A stretch of 64,000 nucleotides of DNA from Dirofilaria immitis (GCA_024305405.1 JAKNDB010000087.1:62001-126000), one strand, 5' to 3'. Counted from the stretch's first letter, positions 33,393 through 47,649 are shown. The notes: generated by a model from the letters alone, not told the origin. Numbers and translations are program-made.

Positions 33393-33552
33393 AAAGATTT
33401 ATCAAAATAGTAAATTTTCTTTTTTTCTTATCAAGGAATATAAGTTGATATAAAAAATAAGCATAATTTATTAAACTTCTTTTTTTCCTAAAAAGAAAAA
33501 AAGGTCAGAGAATTAAGGAACAAATTTATCTAATCGATAAAAATATGTTTGA

Positions 33553-33790
<238 letters not shown>

Positions 33791-33932
33791 ATATAAATAT
33801 ATTTATATGATAATTACTTTTAAAATTATTTTTGGCCCTTTTTTCATTTTCCTTTAATTTTTCTATTAGCCAATTAATGCAATACTTTTTATGCAATAAT
33901 TGTTATTTGAAATAGAAAATAATTTTTAAATC

Positions 33933-34092
33933 ATTGATAATTATCATTAAATGGCAATTATTATCATTGCATAGATTTTGCCTGGAATTATTAGCATATT
34001 TCAAAATTCGAACAAATAATATTCAGAAAAAAAAAAAAAGGAAAAAGAATCTATGCAATGATAATAATTGCCATTTAATGATAATTATCAAT
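33933..34092. repeat. Perfect 45-bp inverted repeat with a 70-bp spacer
   Basis: The arm 33933-33977 is the exact reverse complement of 34048-34092. Transcription or strand opening here would give a 45-bp perfect hairpin. The spacer is A/T-rich and shows no coding sequence. Pieces of the spacer (aaataatattcagaaaaa) recur near 34236. Confidence 0.9.
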
Positions 34093-34420
34093 ATTATTTG
34101 ATAAAAATTTTGCCATTATCATTGTTACTGATAATAAACAATGTTTGTAAATTGATTAAAATAGAAGATAAATTAATGAGACTAAAATTACTAACTAGCA
34201 TATACAAAAATTACTTATTAGCATATATAAAAAAACAAATAATATTCAGAAAAAAGGAAAAAATGATGACATTTTATCAATATCATTATCATTGTTAACG
34301 ATAACAAAACAGTATTTGTGAATTAATTGAAACAGAAAATATCACTATCATTGTTTTATCGTTATCATTGTTACTGATAATAAACAATATTTGTGAATTG
34401 ATTGAAATCGAAAATAAGAT
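34090..34420. repeat. Diverged tandem repeats of an ~80-bp unit
   Basis: The blocks attatcattgttactgat, aataaacaat and tttgtgaattgattgaaa recur two to three times to the right of the inverted repeat. This is a locally expanded A/T family. Confidence 0.6.
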
Positions 34421-35887
34421 GGTGAAGAAATACAATTCACTTTACTCGTTTTATTTCTATCTTCTTTTTTGCTAATTATTTAAAGTTTATTTATATATTT
34501 TGTTTGCTTCATTGATTATGCTAAAATTTTATAAAATAAATTTAGAAATTTAATAAATAATAATTGCTATTATTTTACAAAATACAACTGATAAAACTTA
34601 ACTGATAAATTTAATTAATCAAAGCTTCGTTTGTTGATATCTTTCGTTTTTTCTCTCTCAATTCTTTTTATGCAGAAATTACTTTTTTTTTAAATTTTTA
34701 GATTGCCGAAAATATTTCAAAATTTTTTGCTTCTATTTTTTTCATTCATTTTTATTTATTTGAAATATTTTATTATTCAATTTTTATTTATTCAATGATA
34801 GGACAAAAAAGCTGAATAATTTTTATAACTTTTTTTTATATCACAAAATTTAAAAATGATTTATTGATTGATTTATTGATTTTCAATTGAATTGAAAAAG
34901 CACTGATACATTTTGCATATTCATTGTAAATTTCATAAATTGAATCTAAATTGCAAATTTCATCAATAAATGCTTCAAATTTATTGATCAATAATTAATC
35001 GAGAATGAATAGAAACAAAATGAGTAAGAAATTAATTACATATTTCGTTTTTAGATGTTTTAATTCTTGCTTTTTAAAATCCATAAAATATTGACCTATA
35101 TGTGTAATGAAATATATATTTCCCATCTATCTATTATCCGATACATGATATTATAATGAAAATGTAACGATTATTATTATCATGATTAATTTCACTCAAT
35201 TACACGATTATAACAATAATAAATTTTATGAAATATATATTTATAGCGATATGATTTAGTAATAATTCGATGTACAATGACATAACTAAAACAAACATAT
35301 TATTTTTACAAATTCAAATTTTCATACAAATGATAAGAATCGTTATGTGATAAAAAGTGATAACTTTTCTAATTGATAAAATAATAAGTGATATTTGAAT
35401 AATAAGTATTTATCTATTCATCTAATTATTTTATTAATTATTATTGATAAAATAAAATATACACATGTATCATTAATATTTTGTATATATATTAATCATA
35501 CTTTTTATATATATTTAAGATATGATTTCCAATTATTATTTATTAATTAATAATAGATTGATGCATATATTAATGTATATCATATTTTTTATATATTTGA
35601 TTTCCAATTATTAATTTAATAATTAAGAATGAATTGATGGATGCTGATAAGTATCGTATTTTTTATATATACATAAAATATCATTTTCATTTACCACTAA
35701 TTAATTAAACAAAGACAGATAAGGGGAGGAATAGTAATATCCATATAAATTTAAAATATGAGTTATTATTTAATAGAATAATGGAAAAGGGATATTAACA
35801 TATATGATATTACATATGTATATATATCCAAAATATGATTTCCAATTATTAATTTATTAATTACTAATAAACTAATGGATGAATTAA

Positions 35888-36225
35888 TGAATGGAATGAA
35901 TGAATGGAATGAATGAATGAATGGAATGAATGAATGGAATGAATGAATGAATGGAATGAATGAATGGAATGAATGAATGAATGGAATGAATGAATGAATG
36001 GAATGATTGAATGGAATGAATGAATGGAATGAATGAATGGAATGAATGAATGGAATGAATGGATGGAATGAATGAATGAATGAGTGATTGAATGGAATGA
36101 ATGAATGGAATGAATGAATGAATGGAATGATTGAATGGAATGAATGAATGGAATGAATGAATGGAATGAATGAATGGAATGAATGAATGAATGAATGAAT
36201 GATTGAATGGAATGAATGAATAGAA
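35888..36225. repeat. GAATG-based minisatellite (~340 bases)
   Basis: Mixed units of gaatg and aatgaatg form a long array, with a few gattg and ggatg variants. On the minus strand it reads as His-Ser-Phe-Ile repeats in more than one frame, the mark of a simple repeat and not of a protein. Confidence 0.95.
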
Positions 36226-36323
36226 TGAGTGGATTAGATAGAAAAGCAAATTTTAAATGAATCATTTCAAAATAAAAAAAAAAACTAATTACCATTTGCT
36301 TGCTTCACAATAATACTTTATAG

Positions 36324-36325
<2 letters not shown>

Positions 36326-36354
<29 letters not shown>
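36326..36354. repeat. TA dinucleotide microsatellite
   Basis: A pure TA run; self-complementary and non-coding. Confidence 0.9.
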
Positions 36355-36695
36355 GCAATGTTACCAACAACAATTGTACCAACTGTTTCCGATCTTTTTT
36401 CATTTTATTTTTTTCTTTCCAATGATTTAGTGAAATTGAAATATGCTACAGACGCATATATAATTTTTTTTGAATTTTCTTATTCTATTCCATACTTTAT
36501 TCTATTCTATTCTATTCTAACTTTTGTTTCCTTTTTTTTTGTTATTTTAAAAAGAAAACCAAAAAAAAACTTTAAGAAAAGAATGAGAAGTTAAAATAGA
36601 AAAAAAAAGAAGAAGACATGATCAAAAATTAAAAAAAAGAGAGGGAGAAATGATAAAAGCTTACAAAATTATGTTATTAACAAAAAGGATTAAAG

Positions 36696-36699
<4 letters not shown>

Positions 36700-36746
<47 letters not shown>
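36700..36746. repeat. GA microsatellite
   Basis: A pure GA run of about 45 bases, non-coding. Confidence 0.95.
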
Positions 36747-36751
<5 letters not shown>

Positions 36752-38158
36752 AGAAAATGACAAAAAGTTGGATAAAAATAAAAATGCTCAAAAAATGATC
36801 GAAAATTTATTTGCAAATAAATGAATGAATGAAAAAAGATATTTGAATATATTAGTCATTTTTTAAAAGTTACAAAAAAAAATTAGTTAATCTCAAAAAA
36901 AAAAATTGTTGAAAATAGTTTTGTTTGAGGAATACGTTACAGCAAAAGAAATATATATATTTTTAAATTAATACATATTGATAAGTTATAGATGAATGTT
37001 ATGAAAAATGTAATCATTGATAAAAATTAATCAGATTAATCATTAAATTACAATTAGCAAGATAAAAATACTCTAAGTTATGAAGTAATCAAAGTATTTT
37101 TGATAATATAATAAAATCGATAAGCCATTTGTTGAAGATATTTGATAAGAATTAATCATTAAATTACAATTAACAAAGTTGAAAAATATTATCAGTTATG
37201 AGAAATAATCAAAATATCTTTGATAAGTTTTAATCAAATCAATACGATACATTTTTCTTTTCGAAATAGAATATATATATTGATTGAATCACATGTAAGC
37301 ATTTGATAAAAATTATTAAATTATAACTTCGAAAAAAAAATGTATAGTTGTAGAATGAAAAGAAAAAATTTTACTAATATTACTTCATTTTCAGCGAGCC
37401 AGAATTTGTCAAATCGAGACAGATTGATCGAGATTATATTTAAGACAATTGTTAATTTGGTAAGATATTTTATTTTATTCTTTTTTTTCTCGAGAATATG
37501 TAAAATTGTTCAATAAAATTGATTTTAAAAATTATTTCCAGATGTTCCGTTAAATCTATGTTACGGAGAATTTTTTTTTTTATTATTATGGCTATTAACA
37601 TAATTGCTAGGCTTTATTTGTTTCCTTTTTTTTTTTTTCATATTTTTTTTTTTGAGTATTATAATCATTAAGCCTGAAGTAATTACTTTTATTAAACCTG
37701 GAATGATTATGTTCATTGATATTAATTTCAATTCATTCCTGCCTTTTATTCATTCAGATAAAATGATTAGTTGTTAAAACATTTCAAATATTTTTGATCA
37801 TTTAATTGCATCTGTTTAAAGTATATAAATGATAAATATAAACATTCAAATGTGTTATTGAGATTTGGAAAAAGAGCGTAAATCTGTTTTCCATTAAATA
37901 TGTAAATAAACCTATCATTGATAAATACAAATTTTTTCTTTTTAAGCATTAAGTAAACAGTCATAACATTTTTTTTTTTTTTGGAATAAAAATGAATGAA
38001 ACGATTTCGTTTTATTTATTTTTTTTTAACTTTCTTTATTTTTTATACAAAAATAAATGTAAACAAATTTTTGTTTATATTTAGCTAACTCATAAATAAA
38101 TAGTAAAATGATTAAATTACTCCTTAAAATACACTAAAATATTATCTCAAATTTTAAT

Positions 38159-38280
38159 CATTTCCAATTTAAGTATTATTATTATTTTAACCATTTCCAA
38201 TTCAAGTATTATTATTATTTCAATCATTTCCAATTTAAGTATTATTATTATTTTAATCATTTCCAATTTAAGTATTAAAT
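38159..38280. repeat. Four copies of a 33-bp tandem unit
   Basis: The marker catttccaatt starts at 38159, 38192, 38225 and 38258, exactly 33 bases apart. The last copy is truncated. Confidence 0.9.
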
Positions 38281-38529
38281 CAGAAATAAGCGAAGGAAAT
38301 TTTCGTATATATATATATCAATGAATATATTTCAATTTTATGAAATTAAATTTAACAGAGTAATTAAATATTAAAATAAAATTACAAAAAACAAAAAGTG
38401 AAATATTTGCCTTTTCTTTTAACACTTATAAAATTGAGTCTAAAATTTAATTAAATATTAAAATGAAATTTAAAAAAAAAAGTATTTGCTTCTTCATTTT
38501 TACCTTTAACAAAATATTGATTGATTGAT

Positions 38530-38884
38530 TGATTGATAGATATGATTAATGTATAAGTAATTAAATAATTAATTTTATTTTTATATAAATATATTATATG
38601 TTCTGATTGAAATATAATTTTTTCATTTTAATCAATATAAATTAACTGATATCAAATAAGCATAGAGCATATACATTAATCATAGTTATCAATAATCAGT
38701 AAGCTAATCAGTAGACTAGATAGATAGATATGATTAATGCACAAGTAATTAATTATATATTATATGTTCTGATTGAAATATAACTTTTTCATTTTAATCA
38801 ATATAAATTAACTGATATCAAATGAGCATGGAGCATATATATTAATAATATAGTTATCAATAATCAGTAAGCTAATCAGTAGAC
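38530..38884. repeat. Tandem duplication of a ~170-185-bp segment
   Basis: Copies at about 38530-38715 and 38717-38884 share gatagatatgattaatg, ttctgattgaaatataa, aattaactgatatcaaat and ataatcagtaagctaatc in the same order. The second copy has lost about 15 bases. Confidence 0.85.
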
Positions 38885-39170
38885 GTTTTTTTTTCGCCCC
38901 ATTTGCTGAAACGGAAATGAAATTATATTTGGTAGAAAAAAAAAAAAAAGAAAAAATGAAATGTTCAGAATTCTGATTCATTCTCTCAAACACATTAATG
39001 ATACAGTAAACAAAAAAAAAAAAGAAAAAAGCGATTAATATTCTTTCGAACGATTATTATTATGGTAACGTTGTGGAACGTAACAAACAGAAGACATTCC
39101 ATTCTTTTTTTTTTTTTTGAAAATTTAAAAAAATCATAAATACCAAGAATATACAGTCTATAATATCGAG

Positions 39171-39565
39171 ACTACAAGTATTATTAACTTTGTATATTAA
39201 GTCCTATTAAATAATACATCAAATGATAAACTAATCACAATGATAAACTAATCACTGATAAATAGTAGAAAAAGAAAAAAGATAATTTATATTAATATGT
39301 ATTTCGAAACTACAAGTATTATTAACTTTATATATTAAGTCCTATTAAATAATAGATCAAATGATAAACTAATCACTGATAAATAGTAGAATAAGAAAAA
39401 AGATAATTTATATTAATATGTATTTCGAAACTACAAGTATTATTAACTTTATATATTAAGTCCTATTAAATAATACATCAAATGATAAACTAATCACAAT
39501 GATAAACTAATCACTGATAAATAGTAGAATAAGAAAAAATAAAGATAAAATAAATAAATTATATT
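39171..39565. repeat. Three tandem copies of a 121-138-bp unit
   Basis: The marker actacaagtattattaac begins at 39171, 39309 and 39430. Copies one and three carry an 18-base block (a second aatgataaactaatcac) that copy two lacks. Confidence 0.85.
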
Positions 39566-39654
39566 AATATGTATTTCGAAAAAAATTCAACCTTCCAAGA
39601 TTAAATTTTTTAAATTAAAAGTTTTCCTTTTTTACCTGATACAGTATAGTAAAC

Positions 39655-39997
39655 AGAATCAAAGATGATAACTTATTTCAAGAATGATATTTGGATAATG
39701 TTTTGTCACGGGAATTTTTAGGAGATATTGATAATTTCGATTATAAGTGAATTGATTGATATTGATTGATTAGATTTTTGCTTGTTAGAGGAATTTTGAA
39801 ATAACAAATTATACCTAATACAAGTAGAGCATTTAAATAGAATCAAAGATGATAACTTATTTTAAGAATGATATTTGGATAATGTTTTGTTATGAAGATT
39901 TTTAGCAGATATTGATAATTTCGATTATAAGTGAATTGATTGATATTGATTGATTAGATTTTTGCTTGCTATAGGAATTTTGAAATAACAAATTATT
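39655..39997. repeat. Tandem duplication of a 184-bp segment
   Basis: Copies begin at 39657 and 39841 and share aatcaaagatgataactta, gatatttggataatgtttt and ttgattgatattgattga with only a few changes. The array directly follows the 39.2-39.6 kb repeats. Confidence 0.9.
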
Positions 39998-40779
39998 TTT
40001 TACTGTTTATTTTAATTTTTGAGATTTTAATTTTTTTTTTTTTTTTGAATAGCAAAAGAGAAATATTTTTGAATGAATGATTGGGATAATTTAAAAAATT
40101 TAATTTGAATATTAATGAAAAAAATTATAAAAAATTCTTTTTTTTTCTTTTAAACAAAAATTTCTTACTTACATTTTTCTCTTTTCATTTTTTTTTTTCC
40201 GTTTGTTTTTCTTTTTTGACAATAAACGTTTCAAATTTATCAATATAAACATCAATGAAGTACTGTACTTTTATAAACATCAATGAAGAACTGTACTTTT
40301 TCGTATTTTTTTTTTTTTTTTTCAAGTCTAAAAATTATTATTGATGTAGCAGCTGAATAAAATGATAATTATTGCAGGTGAAAAAATGTAATAGATGATA
40401 AGGCAAGTTTAAGTCTGATCAAATATATAAATACATTTTTTTTTTTTTTTGATTTCGTATATTTTCTTAATTCATTTCAAAAAAACAAAAAAAAAAGAAC
40501 TAGCAAAATTATGAAGGAAAAAGTAATAGATGAAATGATAGAAGACTAAAAGTATCAAAACGTATCTATCGTCTGGAAAATATTTTCAACAGGTGAAAAA
40601 AAAAAAAAAAAAAAAACAAGAGATAATTAGTTATTTTGCACTTAAAACCTGTTTTATTCATCACTATTTCATTTTGACAAAAAAAAAAAAAAAAGAGAAC
40701 GAAAAATGAAAAAAAAATTTGAAATAATCATTTTGCCGATTCTTTTCATCGATAAATTCGTATTATTTTTGTTCATAAT

Positions 40780-41280
40780 TTATTTGTATTATTATTACTT
40801 ATTATTATTGTTATCTATTATTATTATCATTGTTACTGATCGTTATTATTATTGTTTATTATTATTATTATTCATTATTACTATTAATTATTATTATTTA
40901 TTATCGTTATTATTATTTATCGCTATTATTATTGTTTATTATCATTAATATTATTATTCATTATTATTATTATTAATTATTATTTATTATCGTTATTATT
41001 ATTTATCGTTATTATTATTATCTATTATTATTATTGTTATTTTTATTAACTATTTATATTACTATCATTTATTGTTATTATTAGTATTTATTATTATTGT
41101 TTACTATTATTACTATTCATTATTATTATTATCATTTACCATTACTATTATTACTGTTGTTGTTACTATTATTTAACGTCATTATTATTTATTATTATTA
41201 TTATTACCATTTATTTAATATTATTATCATCATTACTATTATCATCATTGCTACAAATATTATTATTATTATTATTTGTT
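40780..41280. repeat. Imperfect ATT microsatellite (~500 bases)
   Basis: A long ATT-based tract with frequent substitutions (gtt, att, act, cat units) that makes Tyr/Leu/Ile-rich frames. Decayed simple sequence, not a gene. Confidence 0.9.
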
Positions 41281-43366
41281 AAAAAGAACGAAAGACAAAT
41301 AAGAAAATATGTATGTTTACAATACAAAAAAAAATAAATAAAAATATTTGTTTAAAAAAAAAAAAAGGAATTATTTGTAAATATTTTGAAATTTCTTAAC
41401 TAAATTAATGCAACAAAAAGAAATAAAACAAATTTAATAATAAACAAAAAAAAATGGTGTGGAAAAATAAATAATATAATTGTTTTCGTTTTGGGAAAAG
41501 TTCAAATTGACAATGTCAAAAATAAACAAAAATATAATAAATAAAAACATAAACAGATCATTTAGATATAGTTGATAAAAAAAAAAAAATTGATAAGAAA
41601 AAGAAGAAATGAAATGATAAGTTATTCAATCGTTTTATTAAGTTTTATTTATTTCATACTTTTTTCTTTTGTTTTTAATAATCAATAAAAAGTTAGAAAT
41701 TTTATTAGTTTTAATCGTAAAAATTTTTGCATATATTTTTGTAAAAATGTTAAAATTAACTGATAATAATCAATTGATAAAAAAAAAACTAAGCAAAGCT
41801 ATCAATTAATGTAGTTGCTTAAAATTGCTACGAATTTTTTTTATCAATAATTTTTTTTCTTTTTGATAAACAATTGGGATAATTATTTGGATAATGAAAG
41901 AGAAGATAATAGTTACTTCTTTTAACAATTAATATTATCGTTATCGTTATCATACATATCTTTAACACAAAGTTAGGAAAATGAAAAATTTAAAAATTTT
42001 TTTAGTATAAAATTTTATTAGAAATTTAAGCTGAAAGGTTTCTTTATCTTTTTTTTTTTGTTTTAAAATTGTAATGGAAGGGAAAAAAAGTAAAATAGAA
42101 ATGAAAAGGAAATGTTAAAGAAATGTATGATAACGTTAACTGTTAAAATAACTATTTCTCATTTTCATTTTTTCGCTTTTTTTCGACCGCTTTTTTTTTT
42201 TAAATGAACTTTTGCTACGAATAATTTGAGGAATTTTAAAAATTTTTTTCAAAAATATTGATCAAATTGCAGGGCAAATGATGATATCATATAATAAAAG
42301 TAACATCGTTCGATGAAATTGATCACTTCTGATTCAGATACTTGAACTGAAAATATTTGAAGAATAAAATACTTATACGAAATTGATCAGATATAATTTA
42401 AATACATGTATGACATTGATCAATTATGATTCAAATAATTATGTGAAATTGATCAGATATGATTTAAATACTTAAACTGAAAATACTTAAAGAATAAAAT
42501 ACTTAAAATAAAATCATCGATTGCTAAAATAATTGATTGCACAGTTTTTCAAAAACAGAAAAAAAAGAAAATTGAAAGAGATCAAATTGATAATGAAATC
42601 ATTTTATGAAACGAACAAGTGTGATTCATTGTTGGAGGTAATTAAAGAATTAAATACTTAAAAAAAGATTATCGATTATTTCAATGTTTGGCTTTAAATT
42701 TCTTAAAAATTTCCAATATATATATTTGTCTATGAATATATTTATATTTATAAATATCTATTAATTAAATTACAAAATTAATTATAGTTAATTCGAAATT
42801 ATTTAAAATTATTCCTACCAAATTATAGTTTTATTGATTGTAATAATATCAAACAATTCGTTTCATTTATACTAATTGATGATGGCATAATGTGATAATA
42901 CGAATAGATGATTATAACGATGATAAACATTCAATAATAGTGCATGATAATTGTATAAACAATAATAATCACAATGATTATGGATAATAACTGTTATAAT
43001 GATAACAGTGCGGATGATAATAATTCGTAGTAAAAATGAACCATCATCTGAATACATATCATTATCATTGCTGAATGTATGAATTGATAAAAATTAAAAT
43101 TTATAATGATAGATAGAAATTTGTCGAAAAAAATATTTCTATTGTCCTATTAAATCGTACGTTATTTTAGTGTAATATCATTGTGATAACAAATTAATGT
43201 CATTTTTTTCAGAAAAAAAAACAAAACAAAACAATAATAAAAACAGGACAATTGTAATGAGATGATAAAAAGAGAAAAAAAATATATCTTATCAAATTGA
43301 AACAAATTTTTCATTTTTTTTCTTTAAAAATTTTAGGACAAATATTCAAGAAAAAATGATATGCAA

Positions 43367-43370
43367 TTAC

Positions 43371-43401
<31 letters not shown>

Positions 43402-43676
43402 GTTATCATTATTATTATTATTATCATTATTATTATTATTGTTTTTGTAATAAATTATTTAATATATCTTATCAAATTGATACAAACTTTTTAATTTTTT
43501 TCTTTACAAATTTTAGGACAAATATACTATATTCTAAAAAACAAACAAAAAATTTTAGAGAAATAATATGCGATTATTATTATTACTATCATTATTATTG
43601 TTATTATCATTATTACTATTATTATTATCATCTATTATTATCACTGTTATTATTATTATCATTATTATTATTGTAA
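43367..43676. repeat. Two ATT microsatellites in a duplicated context
   Basis: ATT tracts at about 43367-43442 and 43570-43675 are each preceded by the block atatcttatcaaattga and by caaattttaggacaaata-type sequence. Repeat and flank were duplicated together. Confidence 0.85.
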
Positions 43677-43719
43677 TAAATTATTTATAAATTAATTTTC
43701 GATTTTAAATTCTAATATC

Positions 43720-43758
43720 AATATTTCGTCCGTTTTTTAAAAAAACGGACGAAATATT
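43720..43758. repeat. 39-bp palindrome with a GC-containing stem
   Basis: Arms 43720-43738 and 43740-43758 are exact reverse complements of 19 bases around a single central base. Unlike most A/T palindromes here the stem includes cgtccg/cggacg, so it would form a stable hairpin. Confidence 0.85.
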
Positions 43759-44058
43759 TTCGAATAAAATTATTAATTATTCGTTAAATTTTTTATAATA
43801 TTAAATACATCTATAAATTCGAGAAAGCTTTTATGATAATTGATAAATTCTCAGATTAGATTTCATCATTGCTGATAAAACTAATAAATCCTTGATTTAT
43901 GGTTAAAAGGAAAACGAAAAATTTATTCTGAAAGAAGAAATAGAGAGATGAATGTGATATAAGCAGATGGCAATTTTAAAATCGAATAATTGATTACAAC
44001 AGTTAAGAGATAAGTGATAATTGTTATGCAAAAATAAAAACGATTAATTAAAAGATTT

Positions 44059-44183
44059 AAAATGGGTATAATTTATTTCAAGTATAATTTTCAATTATTT
44101 AAAATGGGTATAATTTATTTCAGGTATAATTTTCATTTATTGAAAATGGATATAATTTATTTCAGGTATAATTTTCAACTATT
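44059..44183. repeat. Three copies of a 42-bp tandem unit
   Basis: The marker aaaatgggtataatttattt (aaaatggata in copy three) recurs at 42-base spacing, each followed by ggtataattttca or a close variant. Confidence 0.85.
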
Positions 44184-45646
44184 ATAACAATTATCACTTA
44201 TCTCAAGTATTATTATTATCAAATTTTACGAATTGAAATATATCATATATTTCAAGGTTATCAGTAAAAAATATATGCATATATTAGAAAAATGAGAAAA
44301 CCAATGATACTAAAAACAATTCAAAAAAAAAAAAGGGAAATATAAATTTCATTTATCTTTTAAGTAATCTATTAATAATTATTAACAACTTTGTTGAAAA
44401 TATTTAAATAAATTTTTTATTTTTCAAAATATAATTTCATACTAATAAAAGGTAAGAAAAGTAAAAATATATTTTCAAAAAATTCAAAAAAACTTTTCAA
44501 TTTTTTGATAAATAATTTTATTTAAAAATAAAATATTTTTAATTACATACACAAAAATTTTATTTATATTAATTGGCAATTTTTTTTTTTTGAGCAATTA
44601 ATTTTAATCTTTTTCGTATCAAATAATTTTTCTAATTTTAATTTTTTATTTCTCTTTCAATAAAAGAGATTTTTTTTTTTTTAGAAATAAATATTTTATT
44701 AAATCATTTCTCTTTCAAAAAAAAGAAAAGAAAGAGAAAAAGAAAAATCAAAGTTGCTCTTCTAAAAAAATTTTTTTAATTAAAAGTAATTTAGAAAAAT
44801 TTTTTTAAAAATAAGAAAATAAACGAATATGGTTTTTATCGAATTTAAAAATTAGTCTTTCGATAATTTAAATTAAATCTAAAATTCTATCGAGAAATTT
44901 ATTATTGCTTCTTCCATTCTTTTTTTTTTTGTTGTTGATAAAATTTTATAATCATCAGAATGTTTTCGAAATAAAAGAAAAAAAAGCTTAAACATGATAA
45001 TGCTAAATGATAAGAGAAATGATAATGATAAGAGAAATATAGGATGAAATAAAAATAATTAATCTAAAAAAAAAATTTGTACAAATTAAATAAAACTTTG
45101 AAAAATTTTAACATAAAATAAAATTGTTAATAATTTTTAAAAAATCATTTAAACTTATTTAAGTCATTTTTTTTTATAAAATCTAAAAATGAAGGGAACA
45201 AAAAAAAAAAAAAAAAACGAAGAAGGAAATGTCGAGAAATGTATTAGCAATGAGGAAATAATTTTGTGAAGTTTTATTAACAAACGAAAAAAAAAAGGAA
45301 ACGAAATTCGTTGTACTTTTTATTTATTAATTTTAATTTTAAACTTCCTTCTTTGCTAAATTCGATAAATTATTATTTTTTTTTAAATTTTTAAAAGTAT
45401 AAAATGTTACGGTACAAATTATTATTTTATAAAAATTTTTTTTTGATATAAAAATTTTGAAAAAAAATAACAAAAATGAAAGAAATTATTTCAATGAAAA
45501 AAAAGGAAAAATTTTAAAATTAATAAATGAATGAAAGAAAAAAGTTTATTTTTCTTCCAAACAATATAATTAAAAAAAAAAAAGGTAAAATATATTATTT
45601 TTATAATTTGCAAAAGACATTTTAAAAAATGGAAAAATATTTTCGT

Positions 45647-45680
45647 TTTTTTAACTTTCTTAGAAAAGAAAGTTAAAAAA
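45647..45680. repeat. 15-bp hairpin
   Basis: Arms 45647-45661 and 45666-45680 are exact reverse complements around a four-base loop. The stem is A/T-rich, so chance is a reasonable explanation in this composition. Confidence 0.6.
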
Positions 45681-45904
45681 GTTTTGTTCATTTTTTTTTT
45701 TTTGGAACTGAATTGAATTGAAAGAAAGGCTAAAAGATAATATTAATGATTGTATTGTTGAAAAGGATGATGCATTTTTGTTGAATGTTCCTTTCGTTTC
45801 CAGACTAGTTTAATGCATATCTCATCCATTTCAATATTCTCGACTTGGGAAAGTTGAAATATTTGATGAGAAAGAAGATTTGCATTATAGCGAAATAAAT
45901 TATT

Positions 45905-46129
45905 AACAATCATTGTAATATCAATAAATAGAAATAATAATCATTGATAATTTATATACAAAATTATATTTGAATATATAAAATGAATAATGATGAATTC
46001 CAGATAACTTATAAATCATTAACAATCATTGTAATATCAATAAATAGAAATAATAATCATTGATAATTTATATACAAAATAATATTTGAACAAATAAAAT
46101 GAATAATGATAAATTCCAGATAACTTTTT
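45905..46129. repeat. Tandem duplication of a ~116-bp segment
   Basis: Copies starting at 45905 and 46021 share aacaatcattgtaatatc, aaataataatcattgata and tccagataact with few differences. Confidence 0.9.
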
Positions 46130-46720
46130 TTAATTTTGTTTCATCTATTTTCATAATTTATTTAAAATGAAAATATCCCTAACGTCCAAATAAAACTAAG
46201 AATTGTATAAATATTAAAAAAAAAGAATCACAAATTTGATTATTTCTCAGAAACGATCAACAAAAAGTAAGGCAAAAAAATTTAGTAAAAATAAAATAAT
46301 AGTAATAATAATAATAATAATAATAAACAAGGAAGGTGGAAAATAAATTGAATAATTAAATCCTTAAAATTATTATTTCGTAATTTAGGAAATTTCTATT
46401 ACTTAATTAATCATTGTGATAATAATCATAGATTGTAGAAATGACTTATTATTCTCGAAGGTTTGGAATAATTAAGAAAAAATTAAAATTATTCAAATAA
46501 TAATTCCAAATAAAGCATGCATACTTCCTTTCCGATAATTTATTTTCGGTTGGGTAAAAATAATTGCTATTAATTATTTTAGATAATAATGATAGGTTGT
46601 TAATGATTATATATCTGTGAAGGAATAATGAATAATCATAGGGTAATTGCAGGCAATATCAATATAATTTTAATTTAGGATAATACAAAGTTTACGGTTT
46701 AGTATGATAACTTCAAAGGA

Positions 46721-46809
46721 TTTTTAACGAATGATATATGTTTATCATCATTTTAACGAATGATATATGGTTATCATCTTTTTAACGAATGATATATAGT
46801 TATCATCTT
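46721..46809. repeat. Three copies of a ~27-bp tandem unit
   Basis: The block tttaacgaatgatatat followed by ggttatcatc recurs three times with minor changes. A shortened form continues to about 46860. Confidence 0.85.
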
Positions 46810-47414
46810 GAATGGTGATATTGGTTTATCATGAATGATATTTGGTTTATTTCGAGAGAACTGTATGGAAAATAGATAATGAACCGAAAGCGATCGTTTC
46901 GATTTGAAGAATTTACAATTGGTTCATCTCGGATGGAATTGCTGGGAATAATGATGATAGCATATATCAGTCATTTCTTATATTATAAATGATGATATCT
47001 GGTTTATCTCAAATAAAATTGTTGGGAGAAAATGGAAGAAGCTCTTATCATCATATTTAATATGAGATGATAAGTTAGAAATAGCTGATTTGATAAGCAT
47101 AAAGTGTTCATTATGACATCTTTTATACGATAATATTAGACGATACTAAAAACAAAAGTAAAAGATGAACAAAAAAGCGAAAGAGAAAATTATTTATCAA
47201 TTTGGTTTTTTTCCTGTTTTTGAATTTCTTGTATGACAAATTCTCGAGAAAATAAAATGACCGAGAGTAGGCAAAGTAGGATGAGAAAAGTAATAGAATA
47301 ATGATATCGACAAATATGACATTAAGAGAAGATGATTATTAATGTAATCTTTTGTTTGCTACAGTAAATAATATACTTAAGTATTATTAAAATAGACTAA
47401 ACTTTTCACTTTTT

Positions 47415-47468
47415 CTCTCTCTCTCTATCTCTCTCTCTCTCCCTCTTTTCCTCTCACTCTCTCTCTGC
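47415..47468. repeat. CT microsatellite
   Basis: An imperfect CT/CCT tract, the reverse-strand equivalent of the GA tracts elsewhere in the desert. Confidence 0.9.
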
Positions 47469-47570
47469 TATTTTTTCTTTTCCTCTCTTTTGTCAATTTG
47501 AAAAAGAATTAAAAATTAAACTTTCGTCAATTTCTTATTTCTATTTTTATTGAATTCTATTTATTAGAAT

Positions 47571-47571
<1 letters not shown>

Positions 47572-47649
<78 letters not shown>

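Noticed and set aside
35864..36295. 143-codon His/Ser/Phe/Ile repeat frame on the minus strand
   Set aside because: Two different minus-strand frames give the same kind of repeat from the GAATG minisatellite. No start context or splice structure supports a gene.
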